Positions 1-5,541 of a stretch of DNA of 5,974 nucleotides are shown piece after piece. Position 1 is the stretch's first letter. The number at the start of each line of letters is the position of its first letter. Under the pieces are notes generated by a model that saw only the letters and a program-made list of their open reading frames with translations, made no database searches and was not told the DNA's origin. Source of the DNA: Porticoccaceae bacterium UBA4026. GTDB lineage: Bacteria > Pseudomonadota > Gammaproteobacteria > Pseudomonadales > Porticoccaceae. The translations under genes were made by a program, and so were the position numbers. The DNA lies in the NCBI GenBank assembly GCA_002382445.1, contig DGAQ01000033.1:13499-19472 (forward strand), in the 5' to 3' direction.

Positions 1-83
1 TTTGCCAAGTTGTTGGCAATAACAGTCATTCGGGTCGATTGTGCCGATAATCCTGTTTTTGCTACCCACATTGAAGCATCCAT
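1..83 (-). CDS. flgG: Distal rod protein FlgG, N-terminal fragment (cut by window edge)
   Basis: Only the first 27 codons are present; the gene continues beyond the left edge. The reading frame starts at the ATG at 83-81 and gives MDASMWVAKTGLSAQ followed by STRMTVIANNLA. This is the N-terminal helix of FlgG, with the rod/hook family signature 'VIANNLA'. FlgG is the distal rod subunit that links the proximal rod to the hook and passes through the P and L rings. A Shine-Dalgarno AAGGAA lies about 6 bases before the ATG. It follows flgF by 57 bp in the same direction, the usual order. The assignment rests on a short piece plus synteny, but the match is characteristic. Confidence 0.9.
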   Translation of the reverse strand, partial: MDASMWVAKTGLSAQSTRMTVIANNLA

Positions 84-140
84 AATTTGTTCCTTTTCTT
101 CTTAACAATTATTCATTAATCAATCTTTGATTTCGCATTA
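84..140 (-). other. flgF-flgG intercistronic gap with a small AT-rich inverted repeat
   Basis: This is the longest gap in the minus-strand operon (57 bp) and is AT-rich. It contains a perfect 6-bp inverted repeat, AATCAA-TCT-TTGATT, at 118-132. The stem has only two G-C pairs and is not followed by a T-run in the direction of transcription, so it does not look like an intrinsic terminator. It may be a weak mRNA hairpin between two genes, or chance. The flgG ribosome binding site occupies the downstream end. Confidence 0.5.
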
Positions 141-908
141 CTAGCCAGTCGACATCATGCGACTTCCGTCTTTATCAATCTCTTCAGTACTCTTAATAAT
201 TTTCATCTGGGTTTCGAATGACCTGTAGTAGTCCAGCAGACTTACCATTATTTCCACCGCGTCAGAATTGCTCCCTTCTAAAGATCCAGGGGAAATTGAA
301 ATTGCCTCGGGCCCAGTTGCGAAGTCACCCGTTAGGCCATCTGATCCCACTGCCGCGTAAAGTCCATCTGAGCGCCTTGTCAGCGCGGTTGTGCTCGCGT
401 CTCTCAGCATTAAAGTACCCAGTGGCGTCGAAACGCTTGTAGAGTCAGTCCCGTCGGTCCCGTACACGACTCCATCCGCTCCGATTGAGATTAGCGTATC
501 GGTTGGCACTGTGATTGGGTTGCCTCCGTCGTCTAACACTAATTGCCCGGCCCCTGTCTCTAGTAGACCGGTTTCTGTAATTCGTAAATCGCCTCGCCGC
601 GTGAACGCAACCTCTCCCTCAAGACTTTGGACGCCGAGCACGGTCGAATTATTCATCGCGATGTCGAGCGGATTCCCTGTCTGCATGTGATGACCCGGCT
701 CAAGATTTACCTCTTCAACTCGCGACGGTGTAACTGCCTGATACCGCGAGGCAAGTCCATTTCCTCCGTAAGAAACAGTTTCTGGCCTGCTGGTTGTGCT
801 TTTTTTATACCCAATTGTTGAGACATTGGCTAAATCGTTTGTCAGTTGCACTCGCTGGAATGACTGATTAGTTGCCGCACCTAACGCTGTAAAAACCAGT
901 TTATCCAT
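141..908 (-). CDS. flgF: Flagellar proximal rod protein FlgF
   Basis: 255 residues, close to the roughly 250 of enteric FlgF. FlgF is a rod subunit in the periplasm, exported by the flagellar type III apparatus without a cleaved signal peptide. The N-terminal rod helix with 'LTNDLANVSTIGYKKS' (about residues 22-37) matches the family 'NNLANvsTtGF' signature. 'TGNPLDIAM' (77-85) is the conserved segment before the central domain. The C-terminal block 'GSLEGSNSDAVEIMVSLL' (208-225) followed by 'YYRSFETQMKIIKS' is the conserved C-terminal rod/hook helix and separates it from FlgG. The glycine-aromatic motif usually following the TG.PLD segment (GDGWF or similar) is replaced by 'NNSTVLGVQ'. The start at 908 has a strong Shine-Dalgarno GAGGTGA 5-6 bases upstream. 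It lies 25 bp after flgE. Confidence 0.95.
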   Translation of the reverse strand: MDKLVFTALGAATNQSFQRVQLTNDLANVSTIGYKKSTTSRPETVSYGGNGLASRYQAVTPSRVEEVNLEPGHHMQTGNPLDIAMNNSTVLGVQSLEGEVAFTRRGDLRITETGLLETGAGQLVLDDGGNPITVPTDTLISIGADGVVYGTDGTDSTSVSTPLGTLMLRDASTTALTRRSDGLYAAVGSDGLTGDFATGPEAISISPGSLEGSNSDAVEIMVSLLDYYRSFETQMKIIKSTEEIDKDGSRMMSTG

Positions 909-933
909 GTATCACCTCACCCTAACTCTTGTA

Positions 934-2061
934 TTAGCTTCGAATATTTATCAGAGTCGTCGCCATACTAGAGGTCGTTTCGATAGCCTTCGCATTTGCT
1001 TGGAAATTGCGCTGTGCCTTAATAAGATCGACGAGCTCTGTAGTAATATCAACGTTCGAACGCTCAATTGAGCCAGACATGACCGTCCCGAAACCAGATG
1101 TGCCACCTTCACCATAACTCGCTGCACCCGATTCGTTGGTAGCCGTGTATGACGAGTCGCCCGCGTTGCTCAGGCCTGCGTTGCTCGCAAATTTCGCTAT
1201 GAAAATTTTTGCAGTCTTGATCGTGGAACCATCGCCATAGTTTACGGAGATTAGACCGTCACTACCGATGCTCATGCCAGTAAATTGGTAACTCGCTGGG
1301 CTACTGACGATAGAAGCTGTCCCTGTTCCTGTATTTGCAATATCGGTAACATCGCCGGTGACAGTGCTTGTGAAGGTCACCGAACTACCGCTCTGTGCAC
1401 CGGTAGACCAGCCTGTCAGCGTCCCAGCTACGCTAGCGATAGTTGCACCCGTAGCGTCAGCGGCCCCACCTGCAGCGATACTCTTGAACGCTGAGGCGAC
1501 CTCCGCTGCTGTTGCGCCATCGGCACCTGCCGTTACAGTTAGGCCGCCCAAAATAATTGTCTCGCCCGCTGCGAGATTAGAAAATGTCACTTTTGCAGTT
1601 TCTGCGGTGGTTGACGCTCTTGTTGCTGGAACTGTGATCGGTCCTAGGGCTCCACTGGCGGCGCCAGAAGTTACATCAACAGCTTTTCCAAGCAGTTGCT
1701 GCCCTAAGCCATTTACTATGTTGTTATTCGTATCCAACATAAAGCCGCCGTTGCGAGTATAGACGTTGGAACCGTCTGTAGTTTGAAGCGCAAAGAATCC
1801 GTCTCCCGAAATAGCAAGGTCTAATACGTTGCCAGAAGACTCAATATTTCCTTGAGTAAATTGCTGCTGAACGCCCTTTAGTGCTACACCCGCACCGCTT
1901 GTATTCGATGCTTTGGATGACGGAGTTGTAGCAAAAATATCGGAGAACTCTGCCTGTGATCGCTTGAATCCTGTCGTTGCGGTATTCGCTATATTATTCG
2001 ACGTTACAGACAATTCTTTTGTTGCTGCGTTAAGACCTGTTAATGAAGTATAAAATGACAT
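934..2061 (-). CDS. flgE: Flagellar hook protein FlgE
   Basis: 375 residues; FlgE polymerises into the hook, the universal joint outside the cell. The N-terminal helix and 'VTSNNIANTATTGFKRS' (19-35) are the family signature. 'VLDLAISGDGFFALQ' (79-93) with 'YTRNGGFMLD' (101-110) marks the start of the D1 domain. The C-terminal half has 'GSIERSNVDITTELVDLIKA' (330-349) and 'QRNFQANAKAIETT', the canonical closing helix. Between the D1 halves, residues about 156-254 are rich in Ala, Gly, Thr and Ser. They do not resemble the enteric D2 domain but look like a beta-rich module found in large surface proteins (see findings). The corresponding DNA is richer in GC (about 58% over 1321-1560) than sampled flanking stretches of the gene (about 42-52%). 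An AAGGAG ribosome site sits about 10 bases before the ATG. No cysteine is present. It lies 24 bp after flgD. Confidence 0.96.
   Translation of the reverse strand: MSFYTSLTGLNAATKELSVTSNNIANTATTGFKRSQAEFSDIFATTPSSKASNTSGAGVALKGVQQQFTQGNIESSGNVLDLAISGDGFFALQTTDGSNVYTRNGGFMLDTNNNIVNGLGQQLLGKAVDVTSGAASGALGPITVPATRASTTAETAKVTFSNLAAGETIILGGLTVTAGADGATAAEVASAFKSIAAGGAADATGATIASVAGTLTGWSTGAQSGSSVTFTSTVTGDVTDIANTGTGTASIVSSPASYQFTGMSIGSDGLISVNYGDGSTIKTAKIFIAKFASNAGLSNAGDSSYTATNESGAASYGEGGTSGFGTVMSGSIERSNVDITTELVDLIKAQRNFQANAKAIETTSSMATTLINIRS
1300..1596 (-). other. Variable central (D2-position) domain inside flgE
   Basis: Encodes about residues 156-254 of FlgE. It starts with 'AKVTFSNLAAGETIILGGL', contains a helix-like 'AAEVASAFKSIAAG' and a 'GTLTGWSTGAQSGSSVTFTS' segment, and ends near 'GTGTASIVSS'. 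As I recall it, this order (LAAG.t..GGLt, then AA.VA.AF..iA.G, then G.ltG.stGa..g..VtftS) recurs in long repetitive bacterial surface and secreted proteins. That is recognition from memory, not a search. The hook's outer domain is tolerant of replacement, so a different fold here would be structurally plausible. Boundaries are approximate. Confidence 0.55.
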
Positions 2062-2085
2062 TTATTAATTTCTCCTTGTTTAGGG

Positions 2086-2778
2086 TTAGTTCGCAAATCT
2101 TTCCAAATCGGACATTGCCAATATTCGTCCATCTTGAATTTCTACTTGCATTTCGTTTTGTGTTTCGTTCCAACTTACAGATTGAATTATTTGGTCAGTG
2201 TTTACCGGAAGAGAGATTTTCTCTCCATCCTCATCCTTTGAGAGGATGAATTTATAGTTACCGACCGGCTGGCGGACGTCCTGATTATTGAGTCCGTTCC
2301 ATTGGAAATTCAGCCTTCCTGACGTGCTATTCTCAATATCTTGCTCAAACACTATTTCGCCATTTGAGTTCTCTATTGAGAGAGTGAGTGAGTCTTCATT
2401 TTCTGCAAGTGTCGTATATCCATTAACCCCACCAGTATTCGAAAGCGCGAAACCGCCACCTACAACATTCACTTTAGTGCCCAACAAATTTGTGCCAAGA
2501 AGGATCCTATCGCTTTGCATCCCTTCAGACATGGCTTTGACAGAGTTATCAACATTTTGCATGGATTCAAGGGAAGAAAATTGAGCAAGCTGAGAGACAA
2601 AAGCCTCGTTCTGCATTGGGTCGAGTGGGTTTTGATTCTGCAATTGCGCAGTAAAAAGTGTTAAGAAAGCTGAGCGACCCAGATCGTTATCAACTGGTTG
2701 TGTCGCCGATTGAGACTTCGCGTATTCGTCGGTAGTAAGCACGTTAGACGCAGAATTATAATTCGCTTCGATTCCCAT
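2086..2778 (-). CDS. flgD: Flagellar hook cap / hook assembly scaffold protein FlgD
   Basis: 230 residues, the usual size for FlgD. FlgD forms the temporary cap on the rod tip under which FlgE subunits fold into the hook; it is later replaced by FlgK. The diagnostic block is 'FLTLFTAQLQNQNPLDPM' (38-55) followed by 'NEAFVSQLAQFSSLESMQ' (57-74), nearly invariant in the family. The N-terminal 30 residues are polar, as in the export-signal region. The C-terminal half (about 100-230) carries the beta-rich Tudor/FnIII-like hook-cap domain, with 'FQWNGLNNQDVRQPVGNYKF' (158-177) matching the usual FlgD 'W.G.d..G...p.G.Y.f' pattern. The start ATG at 2778-2776 has only a weak ribosome site (a GAG about 9 bases upstream). 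It follows flgC by 16 bp. Confidence 0.96.
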   Translation of the reverse strand: MGIEANYNSASNVLTTDEYAKSQSATQPVDNDLGRSAFLTLFTAQLQNQNPLDPMQNEAFVSQLAQFSSLESMQNVDNSVKAMSEGMQSDRILLGTNLLGTKVNVVGGGFALSNTGGVNGYTTLAENEDSLTLSIENSNGEIVFEQDIENSTSGRLNFQWNGLNNQDVRQPVGNYKFILSKDEDGEKISLPVNTDQIIQSVSWNETQNEMQVEIQDGRILAMSDLERFAN

Positions 2779-2794
2779 TTTCAGTATCTCGCTA

Positions 2795-3226
2795 TCAGAC
2801 TTTAATTAGATCTAGAGTTCGGTACATCAGGTCTTTTGCAGTACTCACAACAGACACATTGTTTTGATAAGCCCTAGATGCGTCGAGCATTTCAACCATT
2901 TCTTCGATTTCATTAACGTTCGAGCCGAATACATACCCGTCGTCATTAGCAATGGAGTTGCCTGGTTCATGTATCTGTTTGACTGGTTTGCTGTCGTCCA
3001 CGACATCAGTGACATAAACCCCGGTTCTTGTTGCCTTATCGAATCCACCTTGCTGGTCCGGATCAAGCATTAGGCTTGAGAACACAACGCGTTTTGCTTT
3101 GTAGGCGTCTTCTGGGGATCCGGCTACAACCGTCGCATTTGCAAGGTTGCTGGCGATCGTGTTCATCCTCACGAGTTGAGCGTTTAGTCCCGACCCTGCA
3201 ATCTTTAATACTGCGTCAATCGACAT
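2795..3226 (-). CDS. flgC: Flagellar proximal rod protein FlgC
   Basis: 143 residues, within the family range. FlgC is one of the proximal rod subunits. The N-terminal helix 'IAGSGLNAQLVRMNTIASNL' (9-28) followed by 'ANATVVAG' is the FlgC signature. 'VFSSLMLD' (48-55) and 'PVKQIHEPGNSIANDDGYVF' (81-100) are the typical central segment, and 'NVNEIEEMVEMLDASRAYQN' (103-122) with 'TAKDLMYRTLDLIKV' is the conserved C-terminal helix. The start at 3226 is preceded by a near-perfect ribosome site, AAAGGAG, which lies inside the last codons of flgB. The stop of flgB and the start of flgC are only 2 bp apart, so their translation is probably coupled. Confidence 0.97.
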   Translation of the reverse strand: MSIDAVLKIAGSGLNAQLVRMNTIASNLANATVVAGSPEDAYKAKRVVFSSLMLDPDQQGGFDKATRTGVYVTDVVDDSKPVKQIHEPGNSIANDDGYVFGSNVNEIEEMVEMLDASRAYQNNVSVVSTAKDLMYRTLDLIKV

Positions 3227-3228
3227 AA

Positions 3229-3627
3229 TTACTCTCCTTTGAGCGCGCGCCTTAACCCTGAGATACGGTTTTCTAGAAACGAAACCGCCGCCTCATAGTC
3301 TGCGGCCGCCTTACCAAATTTTGCTTGTTCCATACCAATGTCTACTGTGTTGTTATCTAAGCTCGGGTTTAGCGGTTGGTAGTAAGTAATCGCATTGTCG
3401 AACGAAGCCGTGCTCCTGCTGCCGCCAATATGCCGAGGGTTAGTGCTATGCGCTGACTCCAAGCCACTCTGGGCTTGATTCATGAATGCGACAAAATCTA
3501 AGTCACGTGACTTGTAACCCGGTGTACTCACATTCGCGATGTTTTCAGAGATCAGCTCAAGCCGCTTGTTCTTGGCCTGCATCGACATAGCGCTAGTTGC
3601 AAAGTAGTTGTCTAACAGTCCACTCAT
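3229..3627 (-). CDS. flgB: Flagellar proximal rod protein FlgB
   Basis: 132 residues, normal for FlgB, a proximal rod subunit. 'LELISENIANVSTPGYKSRD' (23-42) is the family signature, with FlgB-like 'STPGYK' in place of the 'TTGF' of FlgE/FlgF. The C-terminal 'NNTVDIGMEQAKFGKAAADY' (92-111) and 'EAAVSFLENRISGLRRAL' (112-129) match the conserved 'vd.e.Em...~.~~~y......l......l' pattern. It is the first gene of the minus-strand operon. The start is fixed at 3627 because the upstream ATG (near 3640) meets an in-frame stop after two codons. No clear Shine-Dalgarno is visible, in contrast to flgC, flgE and flgF. A sigma-54 promoter lies about 95-110 bp upstream. Confidence 0.96.
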   Translation of the reverse strand: MSGLLDNYFATSAMSMQAKNKRLELISENIANVSTPGYKSRDLDFVAFMNQAQSGLESAHSTNPRHIGGSRSTASFDNAITYYQPLNPSLDNNTVDIGMEQAKFGKAAADYEAAVSFLENRISGLRRALKGE

Positions 3628-3720
3628 AGATCTACGCGCCCATTTTCTAAATTTATGTTTGAATTAATGCGCTCGCCGCATCAACCGATAGGTCAACGGA
3701 GCTAGCTTTACGCTAAGTAG

Positions 3721-3739
3721 GTTGCAGATTTGGTGCCAA
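3721..3739 (-). promoter_or_regulatory. Sigma-54 (RpoN) promoter for the flgB operon
   Basis: On the minus strand the sequence reads TTGGCACCAAATCTGCAAC. This matches the sigma-54 consensus TGGCAC-N5-TTGCA with TGGCAC intact, the invariant GG (3737-3736) and GC (3725-3724) exactly 12 bases apart, and one mismatch in the -12 element (CTGCA). The expected start of transcription is near 3712, giving a leader of about 85 bases before flgB. In Vibrio and Pseudomonas the rod/hook genes are driven by sigma-54 with an enhancer-binding activator (FlrC or FleQ type). The promoter faces flgB and its position fits. Confidence 0.82.
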
Positions 3740-3765
3740 CTTTTTCATTATCGCTAGCCGCTTAC

Positions 3766-3800
3766 TTAAATGATAAATTAATTATATAAAAAACAATAAG
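3766..3800. promoter_or_regulatory. AT-rich tract upstream of the sigma-54 promoter
   Basis: A run of about 35 bases with very few G or C, including TTAATTATATAAAAAACAAT. It lies about 30-60 bp upstream of the -24 element and between that element and the palindrome cluster. Sigma-54 promoters often have an IHF site or intrinsically bent DNA here to loop the activator onto the polymerase. I do not find a clean IHF consensus, so bending is an inference from composition and position only. Confidence 0.35.
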
Positions 3801-3866
3801 TTAATCGAGCCAGGCCTATTCAATTTCAGCACGATCTTGATCATCGCTACATCAACCTCACACGAG

Positions 3867-3903
3867 TGCCGCAAATGCGGCAAGTAAGCGGCAACAAGTT
3901 GCC
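3867..3903. promoter_or_regulatory. Cluster of short palindromes, possible activator binding site
   Basis: Two perfect inverted repeats stand side by side: TGCCGC-AAAT-GCGGCA (3867-3882) and GGCAAC-AA-GTTGCC (3890-3903). The word GCGGCAA is also directly repeated at 3877 and 3889, 12 bp apart. The cluster is 129-165 bp upstream of the -24 element of the flgB promoter, a common distance for a sigma-54 enhancer, and 135-170 bp upstream of the flgA start. The two-base loop of the second repeat favours a protein-binding DNA site over an RNA hairpin. It does not match the FleQ box as I know it. Confidence 0.45.
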
Positions 3904-4037
3904 CTTCGCCCTACAGTCCAATTTACTCCGGCGGATGGGGTGGATATTAGGGTGTTGTGGTTTACAATCTTCGAGTCATTCCAACATTGAGTGAAGCAAC
4001 TAGGTTCATCGCTAATCAGCAGATATGGGTTCAAGTC

Positions 4038-5132
4038 ATGCTTATAAAGATCCTGCAACGTGTCGGCAGTAATTACGTTCTGGCTACAACAATTTTTATG
4101 AGTTTTCTACTGGCATCTGAGGCTTACGCTCAGGAGAGGAATGGTCAGGACGCAGCTAAGGCGCTGCTCGTTTCGTCCGTTCAGCAATGGGTCTCCAGCC
4201 AAGTGGGCGTGAGTCCAGAATTGATTGAAGTGCTAGCAACCGACTCCAGACTTATTTTTAAGGCGTGCGATAAAAACTATGTATTCGATTTTGCCTTTAG
4301 GGACAGAAATACTGTCAGTACGCGCTGCGAATCGCCCGAATGGAGGCTCAACTTACGTATAGAAATCAAAGATAAAACGGCAGGATATGAGTTTTTGCAA
4401 GATTTTCCCTCAGGAAAAATCATCTCTGCAACAGATGTTAGGCAAGTTATGATTGATAACGCTAATTTAGCCGTTCTAGAGCTCGCTGAGATCATCGGTA
4501 GAATAACAACTACCTCAGTGCAAGCCGGACAGATAGTACGAGAACCGCAGCTTGAAGAAACGATTGTTCGATTTAGATCCACACAGGTGATCGATAGAAG
4601 CGTCATTATTGACGAAACTATGTTTGCCTCTATAGAGGCTCCTTATAAGAATATTCCTATGAACCAAAGAATAGGATTGAACGACGTCATTGGTGCAAAA
4701 GCGGCAAATGACATTGAAGAAGGAAAAATTCTGGAGCGGGATGACATCCTCGTACCACAAACCGCGCTATTTACTAAAGCGTTGATCGCGCGGGGCACTT
4801 TAGTATCGGAACGCTTCTTCGAGCTCCGCACTCACTATGGAGACCTTCCGGCTGATGCTGTTCACAGTAAAGAGGGGCTAGGCCGAGCAACAACGATCCG
4901 GCAACTAGCGCCGGAACAAGTGATTCGCTACTCCGATATCAGACCAATTGCTGATGTAAACAAAGGTGATATAGTGAAACTGACAGTAAACCGCGGCGCC
5001 ATCACTGTGACGATAGATATGCTGGCTACTGAGCAAGGCTTTCTTGGCGACCGAGTAATGTTAGAGAACATACAATCCGGCGCCCTTGTTGATGCCAGAA
5101 TCACGGGGCCTGGTTCTGCTGAGCGCGAATAG
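4038..5132 (+). CDS. flgA: Flagellar P-ring assembly chaperone FlgA, extended form
   Basis: FlgA is a periplasmic chaperone that helps FlgI form the P ring around the rod. I chose the ATG at 4038 over the more upstream GTG at 3957 because it gives a proper Sec signal peptide: basic 'LIKILQRVGS', hydrophobic 'YVLATTIFMSFLLAS', and a likely cut after 'EAYA' (residue 31). The ribosome site is weak. The protein has 364 residues; enteric FlgA has about 219. The N-terminal domain contains the paired cysteines of the family, 'KACDKN' (C77) and 'TRCESPEWRLNL' (C97). Residues about 116-304 look like three successive SAF-type units (116-172, 182-240, 246-304). The C-terminal domain, 'VNKGDIVKLTVNRGAITVTI' (307-326) and 'GFLGDRVMLENIQSGALVDA' (334-353), is the standard FlgA ending. 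It is divergent from flgB, as in enterics. Confidence 0.93.
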   Translation: MLIKILQRVGSNYVLATTIFMSFLLASEAYAQERNGQDAAKALLVSSVQQWVSSQVGVSPELIEVLATDSRLIFKACDKNYVFDFAFRDRNTVSTRCESPEWRLNLRIEIKDKTAGYEFLQDFPSGKIISATDVRQVMIDNANLAVLELAEIIGRITTTSVQAGQIVREPQLEETIVRFRSTQVIDRSVIIDETMFASIEAPYKNIPMNQRIGLNDVIGAKAANDIEEGKILERDDILVPQTALFTKALIARGTLVSERFFELRTHYGDLPADAVHSKEGLGRATTIRQLAPEQVIRYSDIRPIADVNKGDIVKLTVNRGAITVTIDMLATEQGFLGDRVMLENIQSGALVDARITGPGSAERE

Positions 5133-5159
5133 CTCGTTCGGCTCGGATCAATTAAAAAT

Positions 5160-5186
5160 TAAAGTTAAAGATTAAAGTGTCGAATG
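5160..5186 (+). promoter_or_regulatory. Sigma-28 (FliA) promoter for flgM
   Basis: TAAAGTTA, then exactly 11 bases, then GTCGAATG. The -35 element matches 7 of 8 positions of TAAAGTTT; the -10 element matches only 4 of 8 positions of GCCGATAA but keeps G, CGA. Spacing is ideal. Initiation would fall near 5193, about 58 bases before flgM. Control of flgM by sigma-28 is a known feedback loop in enterics: once the hook is finished, FlgM is exported, sigma-28 is freed and more FlgM is made. Location directly before flgM supports the call. Confidence 0.75.
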
Positions 5187-5196
5187 GACCACTGAG

Positions 5197-5220
5197 GGAA
5201 GTCAGTTTAGGGTGACTTCC
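5197..5220 (+). repeat. Perfect 8-bp inverted repeat in the flgM leader
   Basis: GGAAGTCA (5197-5204), an 8-base spacer GTTTAGGG, then TGACTTCC (5213-5220). In RNA this forms a stem of eight pairs starting a few bases after the predicted sigma-28 start site, so it would be a hairpin at the very 5' end of the flgM mRNA. No T-run follows, so it is not a terminator for flgA. It could also be a DNA operator. The flgM start lies 30 bases downstream. Confidence 0.6.
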
Positions 5221-5250
5221 AGCACTTAACTAATAAAACGGATATAGGTA

Positions 5251-5541
5251 ATGACTAGCCCAATCTCAAATAATCCGCAGAATGGAGTACCTCCATCGAG
5301 GCTGAAACCCGACAATGAACCTGCTAAACAGAGGTCTGTCGATGAGCAACGTAAAGCAGATGATGTTGCCAAGATGGTTAATGACGTCTTAATCGATCCT
5401 AATATTGAGAAGGCGCTCAATAGCTCAGGATTTGATCAAGCAAAGGTTAATTCCATTAAGACCGCTCTCGAGCAGGGAAATTATCCATTAGACGACCGTA
5501 AAATTGCGGAAAGCTTTATTCCCTTAGAGAAGCTGCTTTGA
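5251..5541 (+). CDS. flgM: Anti-sigma-28 factor FlgM
   Basis: 96 residues, the normal FlgM size. FlgM binds sigma-28 (FliA) in the cytoplasm and blocks late flagellar genes until the hook is complete, when it is exported through the hollow flagellum. The N-terminal half (1-30) is polar and proline-rich, as expected for the disordered export region. The C-terminal half carries the sigma-binding helices: 'DDVAKMVNDVLIDPNIEKAL' (37-56), then 'FDQAKVNSIKTALEQGNYPL' (61-80) and 'DDRKIAESFIPLEKLL', matching the family pattern 'D..KV..Ik.ai..G.Y.vd...iA..~...E'. The ribosome site is weak (GGA at 5240-5242, 8 bases before the ATG). A sigma-28 promoter and leader hairpin precede it. Confidence 0.92.
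   Translation: MTSPISNNPQNGVPPSRLKPDNEPAKQRSVDEQRKADDVAKMVNDVLIDPNIEKALNSSGFDQAKVNSIKTALEQGNYPLDDRKIAESFIPLEKLL

Larger units (their letters stand above)
3628..4037. other. Divergent flgB / flgA control region
   Basis: About 410 bp with no supportable gene. From left to right it holds an approximately 85-base flgB leader with two TCAAC words at 3681 and 3693, a sigma-54 promoter on the minus strand (3721-3739), an AT-rich tract (about 3766-3800), a small palindromic area around TGATCA (3838-3843), a cluster of short palindromes (3867-3903), and the leader of flgA. I do not see a convincing flgA promoter: the best sigma-70-like candidate on the plus strand (TTGCCC at 3899, TTTACT at 3922) is weak. 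Confidence 0.7.

Noticed and set aside
1358..1762. 134-residue open frame on the plus strand, opposite flgE
   Set aside because: It lies wholly antisense to the well-supported flgE gene. Its Ala/Val/Pro-rich translation reflects the antisense of Ala/Gly/Thr codons, and it has no recognisable family or ribosome site.
2288..2584. 98-residue open frame on the plus strand, opposite flgD
   Set aside because: It is entirely inside flgD on the other strand, whose protein carries the full FlgD signature; no independent evidence supports it.
3878..3894. Possible plus-strand sigma-54 promoter for flgA (GGCAA and CGGCA with GG and GC 12 bases apart)
   Set aside because: The spacing is right but the -24 and -12 elements are poor, and the match is explained by the direct GCGGCAA repeat of the palindrome cluster.
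3957..4037. GTG start giving a 391-residue FlgA
   Set aside because: It would put 27 extra residues before the signal peptide and bury it. The ATG at 4038 places the signal peptide at the N-terminus as required for a periplasmic protein.
4277..4606. 109-residue open frame on the minus strand within flgA
   Set aside because: Antisense shadow of flgA; the flgA frame has a signal peptide, the conserved cysteines and the family C-terminus.
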